Below, piece after piece: positions 16,777 through 26,224 of a stretch of DNA of 64,000 bases. This DNA comes from Paenibacillus pini JCM 16418 (GTDB lineage Bacteria; Bacillota; Bacilli; Paenibacillales; Paenibacillaceae), in contig NZ_BAVZ01000016.1 of NCBI RefSeq assembly GCF_000576305.1, positions 29,305 through 93,304 on the forward strand, written 5' to 3'. The stretch's first letter is position 1. Every line of letters begins with the position of its first letter. The translations under genes were made by a program, and so were the position numbers. The notes beneath the pieces are model-generated. The model saw nothing but the letters and a program-made list of their open reading frames with translations. It had not been told where the DNA came from and did not search any database.

Positions 16777-17916
16777 ATGCAAAAGTGGTATCAAATTTTG
16801 CATAAGAATACAGGGCTTAGCCCGTATATTTGGGTCGTATTTTATATCCTCCCTTTTTATTTTATCTTTCGTTCTTCAGCTACGTACCAAGTGGTACTCG
16901 GCAGTGTGATGATTGCTGTGTTCTTTGTTTGTTACGTCCTTTCCTTTGTTTCTAAAGGATGGACGGTTTATTTTTGGACAAGTGTACAGATGTTAATATC
17001 GATTGCCATGACCTTAATATTCGGTTATGTATACTTCTCTGTTTTTCTTGCGTTTATTATTGGTAATATGAAAAATCGCCCCGCATTCGTTACGTTCTAT
17101 GTCATTCATCTTGTGACAACCATTGTGGCGATTAATTATGAAATTGTATCACGAAATACGATAGTGATAACGCAGCTTCCTTTTGTGGTCGTGTGTTTAA
17201 TAGGTATCGTTCTTCTGCCAGTTACGACTTACAATCGGAATAACAGGGAGAAACTTCAGGGACAGCTAGAGGATGCCAATAAGAGAATTTCAGAACTTGT
17301 TAAACTTGAAGAACGACAAAGAATTGCACGTGATTTACATGATACGCTCGGGCAGAAGCTCTCGTTAATTGGTTTAAAGAGTGACTTGGCAGGAAAACTG
17401 ATAACGAAGAATCCAGCCCAGGCACAAATTGAAATCAATGATGTTCGTCAGACAGCGAGAACGGCATTAAAGGAAGTTCGGGAAATGGTTACTCAAATGC
17501 GTGGTACAAGACTTCCAGATGAGTTATTTCGGATTAAACAAATCCTGAAGGCTGCAGAAATTGAGTTCACTTTCGAAGGAGACGTGAATTTACATAATAT
17601 TTCCTTGATGAACGAAAATGTACTCAGTATGTGTCTTAAAGAAGCTGTAACCAATATTGTTAAACATAGCTGTGCAACGGAATGTTCCATCGTTATTGAT
17701 CACACGCGAAGTGATTTAGTTGTTAAACTAAGTGACGATGGTATAGGAATCCTAGTCGATCAATCTCTTTATTCTAGAGGAAATGGATTGCGTGGAATGA
17801 GAGAACGGCTTGAATTCGTCAACGGAAGTATGGAAATCACTTCGGATATGGGAACAAGGATCGTGATTAGAGTACCGTATGTTCTCAAACCAGTAGAAAT
17901 GGAGGCGGGGATATGA
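16777..17916 (+). CDS. desK: DesK-like thermosensor histidine kinase
   Basis: A 379-residue sensor kinase. About the first 150 residues form several membrane helices. A coiled-coil linker (residues about 155-185) leads to a HisKA_3 dimerisation domain with the phospho-acceptor in ERQRIARDLHDTLGQKLSLI. The HATPase domain shows NILSMCLKEAVTNIVKH-type N box residues (EAVTNIVKH), DDGIG and GNGLRGMRERL. DesK senses membrane thickness or order on cooling and phosphorylates DesR. It lies 72 nt after des and overlaps desR by 4 nt. Confidence 0.9.
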   Translation: MQKWYQILHKNTGLSPYIWVVFYILPFYFIFRSSATYQVVLGSVMIAVFFVCYVLSFVSKGWTVYFWTSVQMLISIAMTLIFGYVYFSVFLAFIIGNMKNRPAFVTFYVIHLVTTIVAINYEIVSRNTIVITQLPFVVVCLIGIVLLPVTTYNRNNREKLQGQLEDANKRISELVKLEERQRIARDLHDTLGQKLSLIGLKSDLAGKLITKNPAQAQIEINDVRQTARTALKEVREMVTQMRGTRLPDELFRIKQILKAAEIEFTFEGDVNLHNISLMNENVLSMCLKEAVTNIVKHSCATECSIVIDHTRSDLVVKLSDDGIGILVDQSLYSRGNGLRGMRERLEFVNGSMEITSDMGTRIVIRVPYVLKPVEMEAGI

Positions 17917-18512
17917 TTCGAATTGTGATTGCCGAGGACCAACGGATGCTCTTAGGCGCTCTTGCATCCCTACTCGACTTGGAAGAGGACATGGAGGTTG
18001 TCGGAAGGGCGAATAACGGTGAGGAAGCCGTAAAGCTTGTTCATTTACATAAGCCGGATATTTGTATTATGGATATTGAAATGCCGATTAAATCTGGACT
18101 CGATGCGGCTGAAGAGCTGAAAGGTTTTGGCTGTAGAGTGATGATCCTTACTACGTTTGCACGAAGCGGTTATTTTGAACGAGCACTTAAGGCTGGAGCT
18201 AACGGGTATTTGTTAAAAGATAGTCCAAGTGAGGAACTGGCAACTTCAATACGCAGTATTATGGCAGGTAAACGCATTTTTGCATCGGAACTCGTCGATG
18301 AAGCTTATGGCGAAGAGAACCCCCTGACAGAGCGTGAGAAAGAAGTACTTGGACTCATTGCTGACGGATTGAATACAAAAGAAATTGCAAAAAAAATGTA
18401 TATTACAACCGGCACTGTTCGGAATTACTTGTCCGTGATTCTAGATAAACTTGGCGTCACGAACCGCATTGAAGCCATCAACCGATTCAAGGAAAAGGGA
18501 TGGTTTAAGTGA
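17913..18512 (+). CDS. desR: DesR-like response regulator, NarL/LuxR family
   Basis: A 199-residue regulator with an N-terminal receiver (acidic pair AEDQ near residue 8, phospho-acceptor Asp in DICIMDIEMP, Thr in ILTTFA, Lys in YLLKDSP) and a C-terminal LuxR-type helix-turn-helix (LTEREKEVLGLIADGLNTKE and ITTGTVRNYLSVIL). DesR activates des transcription. Its ATG overlaps the kinase stop by 4 nt, so translation is coupled. Confidence 0.9.
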   Translation: MIRIVIAEDQRMLLGALASLLDLEEDMEVVGRANNGEEAVKLVHLHKPDICIMDIEMPIKSGLDAAEELKGFGCRVMILTTFARSGYFERALKAGANGYLLKDSPSEELATSIRSIMAGKRIFASELVDEAYGEENPLTEREKEVLGLIADGLNTKEIAKKMYITTGTVRNYLSVILDKLGVTNRIEAINRFKEKGWFK

Positions 18513-18586
18513 ATTATAGTTGTAGGGTACATTTAAAATAACACTAGGTGATCAATCACCCCGTGAAATAATGGTTTAGGATTTGT

Positions 18587-18609
18587 GCCGTTCTTATGGA
18601 CGGCTTTTT
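18587..18609 (+). terminator. rho-independent terminator after desR
   Basis: GCCGT and ACGGC form a short stem followed by TTTTT, about 75 nt after the desR stop. Confidence 0.65.
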
Positions 18610-18771
18610 GTGTACATGCTTGATGCAGGACAATAAGCTCCTTACTTTTCTCTTCACCTAATTGTGTACATTAGTCCTTAAAGATCGCCTTCTCTTATAA
18701 CGTTTAATTTCCCTGATTTTTGAGCATATTATATTTTTTTAAAAATAAGGGGAAGAGGAAGTGTCAGATAG

Positions 18772-19278
18772 ATGGGAATATTAAGCGGTAATTCTAAAGA
18801 TGAACCAATGCATTATGGTGAAATTTATGCGGTATGGTTGTGCTCGATAGGAGCGAGAGCTGCGGTTTCCTGCTACCAAGCTTATATAAATCATGCCGGA
18901 GACAAGGATTTGAAGAAAGTACTGGATGACCTTATTGATCAAGCGAAGTTAGAGATTAAAGAGTGCGATGGATTACTCACTGAGAATGGAATTGCAACTG
19001 GGCCTATGATGCCGGAAAGACCTGAAGTGAAGCTTGAAGATATTCCTGTGGGAGCAAGGTTCACTGATCCTGAAATAGCTGCAGCTATTTCGGCAGAGGT
19101 CGCATTGGGGTTGGTTGCTTGTAGTCAGGCGATGGGTCAATCCATTAGAGAAGATATCGGAGCACTATTTGCTAAATACCATGCAACTAAAGCTGCGCTC
19201 GGAGTTCGTATACTTAAAATGAACAAAGAAAAGGGCTGGCTTATTCCACCTCCACTTCAAGTAAAGAGACCTGAATAG
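18772..19278 (+). CDS. DUF3231 family protein
   Basis: A 168-residue soluble protein beginning MGILSGNSKDEPMHYGEIYA, the characteristic start of DUF3231 proteins of Bacillales. The single domain is mainly helical (for example DKDLKKVLDDLIDQAKLEIK), resembling a ferritin-like four-helix bundle. Many spore-formers carry several copies, but no reaction is established. Monocistronic: terminators lie on both sides. Confidence 0.8.
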   Translation: MGILSGNSKDEPMHYGEIYAVWLCSIGARAAVSCYQAYINHAGDKDLKKVLDDLIDQAKLEIKECDGLLTENGIATGPMMPERPEVKLEDIPVGARFTDPEIAAAISAEVALGLVACSQAMGQSIREDIGALFAKYHATKAALGVRILKMNKEKGWLIPPPLQVKRPE

Positions 19279-19440
19279 GATAAGATCAATCGTTTTTTCA
19301 CTTTCAAGGTAGTTTTAAAAATATGTTCTGTGATAGAACTATATCTTTTGATCTGAGAGATCGATGCGTATCTTCTGTATGTTTCAAATAAAACCATTGC
19401 TAGTTTGAACCAAAGTATCGTCAGAATTTTTATCTGTATA

Positions 19441-19484
19441 TATAAGCAAAGGAGTCATCTTAGTCGATGGCTCCTTTGCTTATA
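19441..19484. terminator. bidirectional terminator between DUF3231 and LuxR-type genes
   Basis: A near-perfect stem: ATAAGCAAAGGAG(T)CATC pairs with GATGGCTCCTTTGCTTAT, flanked by A and T tracts. It serves the convergent genes ending at 19278 and 19524. Confidence 0.85.
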
Positions 19485-19523
19485 TTGAACAGCATATTGT
19501 TTCGAAATAATTTTTCTCACAAT

Positions 19524-19820
19524 CTAAACTTTAAATATTGAAATATATCTCGCAGCATGGTTTATGAAGAGCGATAATAACTTTCGCATAGAACGAGTTC
19601 CTATCTTACTCATAATGTTCGTTAGATGATTTTTAACCGTTTTTTCAGATATCGAACATTGTTCAGCAATTTCTTTATTGGATAGTCCCTGGCGAGTAAT
19701 TAAAGCCAAAATCTCGACTTCTCGTTGAGTAAGATTATATCGAGTAGCAAAGCTTTTTTTCCAAGATTCCAAATGGTTCATTGCTCGTTCTTGTAATAAT
19801 TGTTTATCTTTTTCGCTCAT
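19524..19820 (-). CDS. stand-alone LuxR-type HTH regulator (GerE-like)
   Basis: A 98-residue protein consisting almost only of a LuxR/GerE helix-turn-helix: YNLTQREVEILALITRQGLS, then NKEIAEQCSISEKTVKNHL and MSKIGTRSMRKLL. It has no receiver or ligand domain. The size and layout resemble GerE, the late mother-cell regulator of spore coat genes, with a longer N terminus. A sporulation role is possible in this spore-former but not shown. Confidence 0.75.
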   Translation of the reverse strand: MSEKDKQLLQERAMNHLESWKKSFATRYNLTQREVEILALITRQGLSNKEIAEQCSISEKTVKNHLTNIMSKIGTRSMRKLLSLFINHAARYISIFKV

Positions 19821-20199
19821 GGTGTCAGTCCTTAATAAGTGGTTTCTCTTATAAGCCTACAACTTCCACGTAATGGTAGTCAAAGGAATTTTATAACATA
19901 TCCAATCAGCGAATAGTCTTCTACGTCAAAATTTTTATTTTTATCTATGTTATTCATAGCTATTATAATTGAAGTAATAGATGTAATGTTGTGTGATCAA
20001 AGTTAAGGTGAAACAGAAAGTATGATTTTATGACGTACATTTCAAATTATTTCTGCAATTCTTAGACAGCATTTTCACTATGAAATATGTAGTATGAATT
20101 TTGTCATATTCGCTTGTAAACACTCTGTAAATTTCCAGTAGTTTGGAACTATTTACAATTAAATTACAATTCTTATAATAGAGGAGTGATTGTAAATTA
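19821..20199. other. intergenic region between divergent genes
   Basis: About 380 AT-rich bases hold the promoters of the LuxR-type gene and the GH19 gene. No open frame or strong hairpin was seen. Confidence 0.5.
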
Positions 20200-21483
20200 A
20201 TGAAAAGGAGAATGTCTGTGACTAAATTGAATTATCCATTATCAAGAAAGATGATTCATCGTACCCTTTGCTTATCTCTTGGTGCCACTATGTTAGCTTC
20301 ACCACTTACCGTTGCTGCAGCAGATTCAAATAGTAAAGTCGTTAGTGGGCAGATTATTTTGAAAAGTGAGGGAAGTCAAATTGTCACAAACATTGTAAGC
20401 GCTTACCCCGGGAGTGATCTTGCTTTGGGCGAGAATCGTTATCTTACAAAGACACAAATTGAAGAAAAATGGGATGGTATCGATCCAGAATACAAACCGG
20501 ATCAAGCGGTGAATGCGGTTAAAGAAGTGCTACCACAAAAGGAATATGAAGCTTTATTCCCGAATAGATTAGGCTCTCCAGAGTGGTATAAAGTAGCCAA
20601 AGGCAAGGAATATTTTAAAGCGGATCAGTCGGATTATTTCTCCTATGACAATCTGATTGCAGCTGTAACTGAGGTATCTAATATTAAGTTAAAGATCAGT
20701 ACTCGTAAAGGGGGAAAAGCTCAGGAAATACAAAGATTCGATAAGGATGCAAAGATTGAAACTCTAATATCTCGTTCTTCTGACTTTAATTCGGCAGAGA
20801 ATATGAAGAAGGAAATTGATACGGTTATTGTGGATTGTGGAACTTTCTTGAAGGAAGGATTCAAGAAGGATCGTAAACGTGAACTGGCGGCCTTTCTCGC
20901 AAATCTTGCGCATGAAACCGGAGGCGGCTGGCCTGCTGCACCTGGTGGTGAATTGAAGTGGGGACTGTTCTGGAATGAGAATATTGCTGGTAGAACAGGT
21001 GTGAATAAGGATGCCTTTGTAGATCCAGCAAGTAGCGAACTCTACCCTGGTGTAAAGGATAAACGTTACTATGGCCGTGGACCTATTATGCTTAGCTGGA
21101 ATTTCAATTATGGCTTATTCAGTTCTATTATCTATGGTGATAAAAGCGTACTGCTCAGCAAACCAGAAATCGTCTCAGCCGATGGAAAGGTTGGATTTAT
21201 GACGGCAATTCTATTCTGGATGACGCCACAAGCACCAAAACCTTCTGCTCATGACGTCATCGTAAATAGATGGAAACCGTCGAAAGAGGATGTAGCAAAA
21301 GGTTTGAGTCAGCCAGGATTTGGGATTTCAATCATGGTGCTTAATGGACTAGAGGCGAACCAAGGTGAGACGGAAGGCAGCGGTGTCAAGCGCCGAGCCG
21401 GCCACTATCGTGATATTGCGAGTAGAATGGGCTTAGATATCTCAACTGAGAAAGTAGATACACTAGGTATGAAACCTTTCTAA
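20200..21483 (+). CDS. secreted glycoside hydrolase family 19 protein (chitinase-like)
   Basis: A secreted protein of about 427 residues. A signal peptide ends near AVAAA-type residues TVAAADS (about position 41). An N-terminal domain of unknown fold (residues 45-210) precedes a GH19 catalytic domain. The latter shows AAFLANLAHETGGGW with the catalytic Glu, and YYGRGPIMLSWNFNYG, the GH19 signature. GH19 enzymes cut chitin or related beta-1,4-GlcNAc polymers. The start is unsettled: ATG 20200 has a distant site, while AAGGAG at 20205-20210 is well placed for GTG 20218. Monocistronic, closed by a terminator. Confidence 0.85.
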   Translation: MKRRMSVTKLNYPLSRKMIHRTLCLSLGATMLASPLTVAAADSNSKVVSGQIILKSEGSQIVTNIVSAYPGSDLALGENRYLTKTQIEEKWDGIDPEYKPDQAVNAVKEVLPQKEYEALFPNRLGSPEWYKVAKGKEYFKADQSDYFSYDNLIAAVTEVSNIKLKISTRKGGKAQEIQRFDKDAKIETLISRSSDFNSAENMKKEIDTVIVDCGTFLKEGFKKDRKRELAAFLANLAHETGGGWPAAPGGELKWGLFWNENIAGRTGVNKDAFVDPASSELYPGVKDKRYYGRGPIMLSWNFNYGLFSSIIYGDKSVLLSKPEIVSADGKVGFMTAILFWMTPQAPKPSAHDVIVNRWKPSKEDVAKGLSQPGFGISIMVLNGLEANQGETEGSGVKRRAGHYRDIASRMGLDISTEKVDTLGMKPF

Positions 21484-21495
21484 CCAATGAGAGAT

Positions 21496-21541
21496 GAAAA
21501 AGAAGATGACTCCCAAGCTAATATCCGGGTCATCTTTTTTG
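21496..21541 (+). terminator. rho-independent terminator after the GH19 gene
   Basis: AAGATGAC and GTCATCTT arms, extended by C/G pairs, flank a loop and precede a T run. Confidence 0.75.
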
Positions 21542-21649
21542 TATTCGGATGCATAATGTATTTTTGAGCACCTCATATCATAAGTACCCTTTATCTCCTT
21601 CTGGGCATACAGTACAGTAGACGTTTACCCAATAAGGAGGACCATTATA

Positions 21650-22243
21650 ATGACGGATTCAGTTTTGCAATCTCCGAACTTAAAACTTGCGGCGGATTCC
21701 AATCAAGTACTCAATTATAAGCGTGATCCACAAAATTACATTACTCAGTTATTTGGTGAGCAGCTTCCCGCAATCAAGAATGGTTTTTTTAACGCCCACT
21801 TGAGCAAAGGAATTATCGTTCAGCCACACTGGCATACCAATGTCACGGAAATGGTTTATGTGATTAGTGGCGAAGTCATTACGTCCGTGTTTAACCCATT
21901 TGAGCAAAGACTCATGACCTATCATTTGAAGCCTGGCCAAGTGTCCATTTTCCCTAAAGGCTGGTTCCACTGGATTGTCGCAGAAACGGATCATGCTCAT
22001 ATCCTAACGATCTTCGATCATCCTACACCTGATATCGTGTATGGATCAGATTTCCTAGCGTCCATACCTAAGGAAGTTATGCAACGTGCTTACTGCATTA
22101 ACGAGCAGGAATATGCAAGGGCAGTAGCCCCTATCCGGGAATCTGTCATTCTGGGGCCTCCGGTGGAATGTGCTCCAAATCAATTGAATACCCGCTATCC
22201 CAATCATATGGGTTATTACTCCCAACACCATCATCAGTATTAA
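21650..22243 (+). CDS. cupin-domain protein
   Basis: A 197-residue single-cupin protein. The metal-binding cupin motif 1 is present as PHWHTNVTEMVYVISGE (His, His, Glu ligands), with motif 2 around PKGWFHWIVAETDHAHIL. It resembles the bicupin oxalate decarboxylase/germin-like group but has only one domain. It has no signal peptide. The C terminus ends in a His-rich tail (SQHHHQY). The ribosome site AAGGAGG precedes the ATG. Substrate unknown. Confidence 0.8.
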   Translation: MTDSVLQSPNLKLAADSNQVLNYKRDPQNYITQLFGEQLPAIKNGFFNAHLSKGIIVQPHWHTNVTEMVYVISGEVITSVFNPFEQRLMTYHLKPGQVSIFPKGWFHWIVAETDHAHILTIFDHPTPDIVYGSDFLASIPKEVMQRAYCINEQEYARAVAPIRESVILGPPVECAPNQLNTRYPNHMGYYSQHHHQY

Positions 22244-22682
22244 GGATGAAAATCATAAAGAGTTAGTGCGGATCATTAGAGAAGTTCATTTTTTGGACAA
22301 TGCTGCCTAGTTCTAGTGCATTTTGTTCAGTTACTGAGTAAGCATTATCTATATTGCGCTTTGAAGTGATTTTCCACTTGACTTGATAAGTCGGATTATA
22401 TGAACCCCAAACCCTTCTATTATACTGAAGATTTTGGGGGTTTTTAATATGCTGAGACTAATATCTGATATTAGGATTGCTAACTGATTTGTGATTGAAA
22501 TGTTTCTTGAATTACAATTCGTAGATAACAAAAATATTATTAAGGAATATAGTATAAGCTCTATTTCATATCATGTAGGTATATAGAACATGAAGGAGGA
22601 TACGGAGAGATAATTCGGCAAGACTTCAATATCGTAAGGACCGTGTAGCTTAGCATTAGAGTGTATCAAGGAGAAATGATGA
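22244..22682. other. intergenic region with one terminator
   Basis: About 440 bases without a supported gene. A hairpin at 22403-22446 (AACCCCAAA and TTTTGGGGGTT followed by T) ends the cupin transcript. The rest is AT-rich and holds the presumed promoter of the three-gene cluster. Confidence 0.55.
22403..22446 (+). terminator. rho-independent terminator
   Basis: AACCCCAAA arm, an internal loop, then TTTTGGGGG followed by TTTTT. Confidence 0.7.
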
Positions 22683-23087
22683 ATGACAAGGGATATACAG
22701 CAACAAGCTCGTGACAATGCGGAACGATTGCGAGTGCAGACGTTCAAGTCTCTTACTTCAAATGTACAGCAGTGCTCGAAAGAGAATATTGAAGCACTCC
22801 CTTCTTCACCATTAATGATGAGCTCAGATTCTGTTGAGGATACAGCCACGGTTCTGGAAGATGAGGATCATGAATATGTCCAGCTGTGTATTCAAGTACA
22901 ATCTGATATATTGTGTTTGTTAGATGAATTAATACATATGAATTTGGCTAGTGACCGAGAGGATGCTGCCGGAATCATGTTGCAACTTGCAGGTAATGAA
23001 CATAGAGAATTCCTCCTCACTCATGCCAAGCATAGAAAAAAACTACAGGAGATGACGGAATTGTTTATCAAATATGTGGAGACTTAG
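22683..23087 (+). CDS. uncharacterised 134-residue helical protein, first of a three-gene cluster
   Basis: A soluble, mostly helical protein with no signal peptide; no family recognised. The N-terminal third is polar (TRDIQQQARDNAERLRVQTF). The C-terminal half looks like a helical pair (LCLLDELIHMNLASDREDAA and EHREFLLTHAKHRKKLQEMT). AAGGAG is 9 nt before the ATG. It is followed by two more small genes on the same strand with short spacing, so they likely form one transcript. The second gene belongs to a group common in spore-formers, which hints at a spore role for all three. Confidence 0.6.
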   Translation: MTRDIQQQARDNAERLRVQTFKSLTSNVQQCSKENIEALPSSPLMMSSDSVEDTATVLEDEDHEYVQLCIQVQSDILCLLDELIHMNLASDREDAAGIMLQLAGNEHREFLLTHAKHRKKLQEMTELFIKYVET

Positions 23088-23147
23088 GATTGTGGGTAAG
23101 TATAACCGCTCGTTCAATATAAAACGGATTGTAAAGGAGAGATGACT

Positions 23148-23483
23148 ATGAGTATGCCTAACGTTCCTGATATTAAGCCGGAAATTGAGCTTAAGAGACA
23201 AGATGTAGTGAATCTCTTACTATCTTCCATCGCCATGGAAGAAATGGGTTTGTCGCATATCATTAATGCGGAAGGCGAAAAGTTACAAAGAATTGTCCAA
23301 TCTGAAGATAGTAATGTAAAAGACATACTTGATATTAATGAGAGCGTTGAACGTATGTTGCGTAACATTATTAAAAATCAGATGCTTCTGCAATTTAAGC
23401 TAGAGGATATCATTAAACTTGAGAAAATGTCTTCTAATACTGAGTTCCATAATGAGTACCATGCAGAGTACCATGAAGAGTAG
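23148..23483 (+). CDS. small spore-former protein (MSMPNxPxI-type N terminus)
   Basis: A protein of about 111 residues. Its start MSMPNVPDIKPEIEL and the next segment DVVNLLLSSIAMEEMGLSHI plus INAEGEKLQ match a group I recall from Bacillus, Clostridium and Paenibacillus genomes, often near spore-surface or collagen-like genes. That memory is of family resemblance only. The Ile/Leu heptads suggest a helical oligomer. The C terminus carries EFHNEYHAEYHEE, a repeated His/Glu/Tyr pattern that could bind metal. AAAGGAG fits ATG 23148 better than ATG 23142. Confidence 0.65.
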   Translation: MSMPNVPDIKPEIELKRQDVVNLLLSSIAMEEMGLSHIINAEGEKLQRIVQSEDSNVKDILDINESVERMLRNIIKNQMLLQFKLEDIIKLEKMSSNTEFHNEYHAEYHEE

Positions 23484-23497
23484 GGTGTGGTTGTTAT

Positions 23498-24241
23498 ATG
23501 AATCTCGAATTGGCAAGTCCCGAATGGTCCACAATTGTCATCTGGATTGCTCGAGAGGATCTCTCGATTTCTAGATTGCTGCTACTTCGAATTCAAATAA
23601 ATAACAAAATGATGGGGCAGGAGGTATCCTGTTCTTTGAAATCACTGCTAAGGATGATGAATTACAGCAAAATTTCGCGGTGGTTAGTATTTGAAAGACT
23701 TACGATGATTTCAGATTGCTATGTAGTGAAGAGCGATGAAATCGATACTATAATTCAAGAATCTATGAAATCCTTCCATCAGGCCATGACAGAATTTCTT
23801 TGTTTAGTAGATAAGTATGCGAGAGCGAGTATGGTTAGTTCAGTGAGTACAGATGCGATGAGTAGTAATAGAAAATTAAAGATCCTATTTACTGAATTGC
23901 TGAGTACAACATGGGATCTTCTGGAAACCTATGATGCTATTCGATTTCGCTTCGATTCCGTATGCCCATTTTCTGAGATAACAAAGCTGATTCAGCAGAA
24001 TAAGCCTGAATGGCTCGAAGCTTTAATTTCTAGCGTCAACCGCTGTCATCAAGTGCTCATCAGACATTCAGCTTCCTCATCGGAAGCTTTTTCTTACATA
24101 CATAAGATTAAAAGTTATATTAAAAATACTACGCAAGAATCCTATCCATCTCAAACGTTTTTAGATACAGAAAAACGTATTGGGAATAATGATAAAACAT
24201 TAAAGAATAGCCGAACGAAGCCATTTATATTAATAAAATAG
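23498..24241 (+). CDS. uncharacterised 247-residue protein, third gene of the cluster
   Basis: Starts 14 nt after the previous stop. Mostly helical, no signal peptide or membrane segment, no recognised motif. The C-terminal 35 residues are polar and basic (NDKTLKNSRTKPFILIK). It repeats the general theme of the other two proteins (helical, small, four-helix-like segments such as IDTIIQESMKSFHQAMTEFL). Function unknown; probably acts with its neighbours. Confidence 0.6.
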   Translation: MNLELASPEWSTIVIWIAREDLSISRLLLLRIQINNKMMGQEVSCSLKSLLRMMNYSKISRWLVFERLTMISDCYVVKSDEIDTIIQESMKSFHQAMTEFLCLVDKYARASMVSSVSTDAMSSNRKLKILFTELLSTTWDLLETYDAIRFRFDSVCPFSEITKLIQQNKPEWLEALISSVNRCHQVLIRHSASSSEAFSYIHKIKSYIKNTTQESYPSQTFLDTEKRIGNNDKTLKNSRTKPFILIK

Positions 24242-24600
24242 TGCCATACAGCAGGATAAAAGTTGCCAATTGTTAGATAACCTATTAAGATAGGTTAAGG
24301 AATTTCGACACATGCTACCATGCTACCTTATCGATTTATGTAAATGTTTATATCTTCCGCTATTTCACTTTTGTGAAATGCGCTACCTTCCATGCATGAC
24401 GCAATTTGTAAGACCTCCTATAACAACTCCTTCATTAAGACTTTAAGGATATCCTTGTTATATGTCATTCGATGTATTTGGAAAACGTTTTTGGTTTGTT
24501 AACCATTATTTTTAGGTCATTGCTTTGCACACCCTTCAACTTTTCCTTACTTTTTTGAGTAAGGTGTTTTTGAGTGTGATTTTATGATGAGGTGAGACAG
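24242..24600. other. leader/intergenic region upstream of the nickel-type ABC importer
   Basis: About 360 bases without a gene. Visible structure: an inverted repeat AACCTA/TAGGTT at 24280-24297, a palindrome ATTTCAC-TTTT-GTGAAAT at 24361-24378, and a hairpin CCTTAC/GTAAGG at 24545-24563 followed by GTGTTTTTG. The last could be an attenuator just ahead of the importer, and the palindrome a repressor site. No assignment to a known riboswitch is possible by eye. Confidence 0.35.
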
Positions 24601-26223
24601 ATGAGTAAGAAGTTCGTTGGTATGATGGTATTTGTTGTTTTATTTTCCACTTTTACGCTAGTAGGCTGTAATTCATCCAAACCAGGTCCGTCTGATAAAG
24701 AGAATAGTGCGGTTATTCAAGAGAAAAAGGATGAGTTGGTGTTAGCTTTTGATTCTGAACCAGAAGCAGGTTTCGATCCAACAACAGGCTGGGGGCGTTA
24801 TGGCTCACCACTATTTCAAAGTACTCTTTTAAAAAGAGATGACAAGCTTAACATTGTATATGATCTTGCAACAAGTTATGAAGTAAATAAAGATGGCACA
24901 GTTTGGACAGTAAAGCTTCGCGAGGATGTGAAGTTCTCGGATGGACAACCATTAACAGCTTCGGATGTTGTCTTTACATATGAAACAGCAACTAGCAATG
25001 GGTCGGTTGTAGATCTTAATAGTATGAGTAAAGTAGAGGCTGTGGATGATTACACTGTTCGATTTACGTTGAAAGAGCCCCAATCTACGTTTGTTAATAC
25101 AATCATCGGAACTGGCATTGTACCTAAGCATGCCTATGGCAAGGATTACGCTGAGAAACCGGTAGGATCGGGACCGTATCAGCTTGTGCAATGGGATAAA
25201 GGTCAGCAGCTCATTATTAAAGCGAATCCTGAATACTATGATAAACAATCATTTTTCAAAAAGATAACTTTTCTATTCTTAAACGAGGATGCATCGTTTG
25301 CTGCGGCACAATCAGGGACCGTTGACCTTGCCTATATACCAGCGGCATTTAGTAAACAAAAAGTACCTGGTATGAGGTTAGAATCTATTCAAACTGTAGA
25401 TAACAGAGGAATTGCATTTCCATATGTAAAATCAGGAAGTGTTACAAAGGATGGATTACCTATAGGTAATGATGTAACAGCCGATCCAGCCATTCGTCAT
25501 GCCATTAATATGGCCGTAGATCGGCAAGCACTTGTCGATGGTATTTTAGAAGGACAAGGAACGAAGGCGTATACTTCTGTGGATGGTCTGCCTTGGTGGA
25601 ATCCAGATACCGTCATTCAAGATGGTGATTTAGACGGAGCAAAGAAGCTATTAGAAGAAGCCGGTTGGAAGGATAACAACGGGGATGGGATCGTTGAGAA
25701 AGGAAACCTGAAGGCCGAGTTCACTCTGTATTACTTAGCGAATGATGCGATAAGACAATCTCTTGCCATTTCTGTTGCTGATATGATGAACCCGCTTGGA
25801 ATAAATATCAAAATAGAAGGTGGTAGCTGGGATATCCTTTCTCAGAAAATGCATTCAAATCCCGTTCTTTTAGGTTGGGGGAGCCATGATCCTCATGAAA
25901 TATACAATATATATAGTACCAAAACGGCAGGGATAGAGTACAATAACACAGGTTTTTATTCGAATAAGACGGTGGATGAATATTTTAAATTAGCCCTTCA
26001 TGCGAAGACTGAAGCAGAAGCTAATGAATTTTGGAAAAAAGCACAATGGGATGGTGTAACGGGTCTCAGCGCAAAAGGTGATGCTGCATGGGCTTGGTTG
26101 GTCAATATTAACCATTTGTATTTCGTGAAAGATGGACTTGATATCGGAGATCAAAGAATCCATGTTCATGGGCATGGTTGGCCTGCTACAGATAATATTG
26201 TTGAATGGAAATGGACGGAATAA
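24601..26223 (+). CDS. nikA: nickel/peptide ABC transporter substrate-binding lipoprotein (NikA-like)
   Basis: About 540 residues, family 5 extracellular solute-binding protein. Lipobox LVGC lies near residue 23. Then come ELVLAFDSEPEAGFDPTTGW, WTVKLREDVKFSDGQPLTAS (the family signature), VGSGPYQLVQW and a C-terminal lobe. ATG 24601 is preferred because AGGTGA at 24590-24595 lies 5 nt upstream. Family 5 proteins bind peptides, nickel or metal-chelate complexes. Nickel is inferred from the five-gene transporter pattern and the adjacent urease operon. If it instead bound peptides, the gene order would look the same. Confidence 0.75.
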   Translation: MSKKFVGMMVFVVLFSTFTLVGCNSSKPGPSDKENSAVIQEKKDELVLAFDSEPEAGFDPTTGWGRYGSPLFQSTLLKRDDKLNIVYDLATSYEVNKDGTVWTVKLREDVKFSDGQPLTASDVVFTYETATSNGSVVDLNSMSKVEAVDDYTVRFTLKEPQSTFVNTIIGTGIVPKHAYGKDYAEKPVGSGPYQLVQWDKGQQLIIKANPEYYDKQSFFKKITFLFLNEDASFAAAQSGTVDLAYIPAAFSKQKVPGMRLESIQTVDNRGIAFPYVKSGSVTKDGLPIGNDVTADPAIRHAINMAVDRQALVDGILEGQGTKAYTSVDGLPWWNPDTVIQDGDLDGAKKLLEEAGWKDNNGDGIVEKGNLKAEFTLYYLANDAIRQSLAISVADMMNPLGINIKIEGGSWDILSQKMHSNPVLLGWGSHDPHEIYNIYSTKTAGIEYNNTGFYSNKTVDEYFKLALHAKTEAEANEFWKKAQWDGVTGLSAKGDAAWAWLVNINHLYFVKDGLDIGDQRIHVHGHGWPATDNIVEWKWTE

Positions 26224-26224
26224 T

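Noticed and set aside
24480..24498. Catabolite-responsive (cre) site near GAAAACGTTTTTGG
   Set aside because: Spacing of the half-sites does not fit the cre consensus.
24270..24600. Riboswitch upstream of the nickel-type importer
   Set aside because: Hairpins are present but I could not match them to a known nickel, cobalt or other riboswitch consensus.
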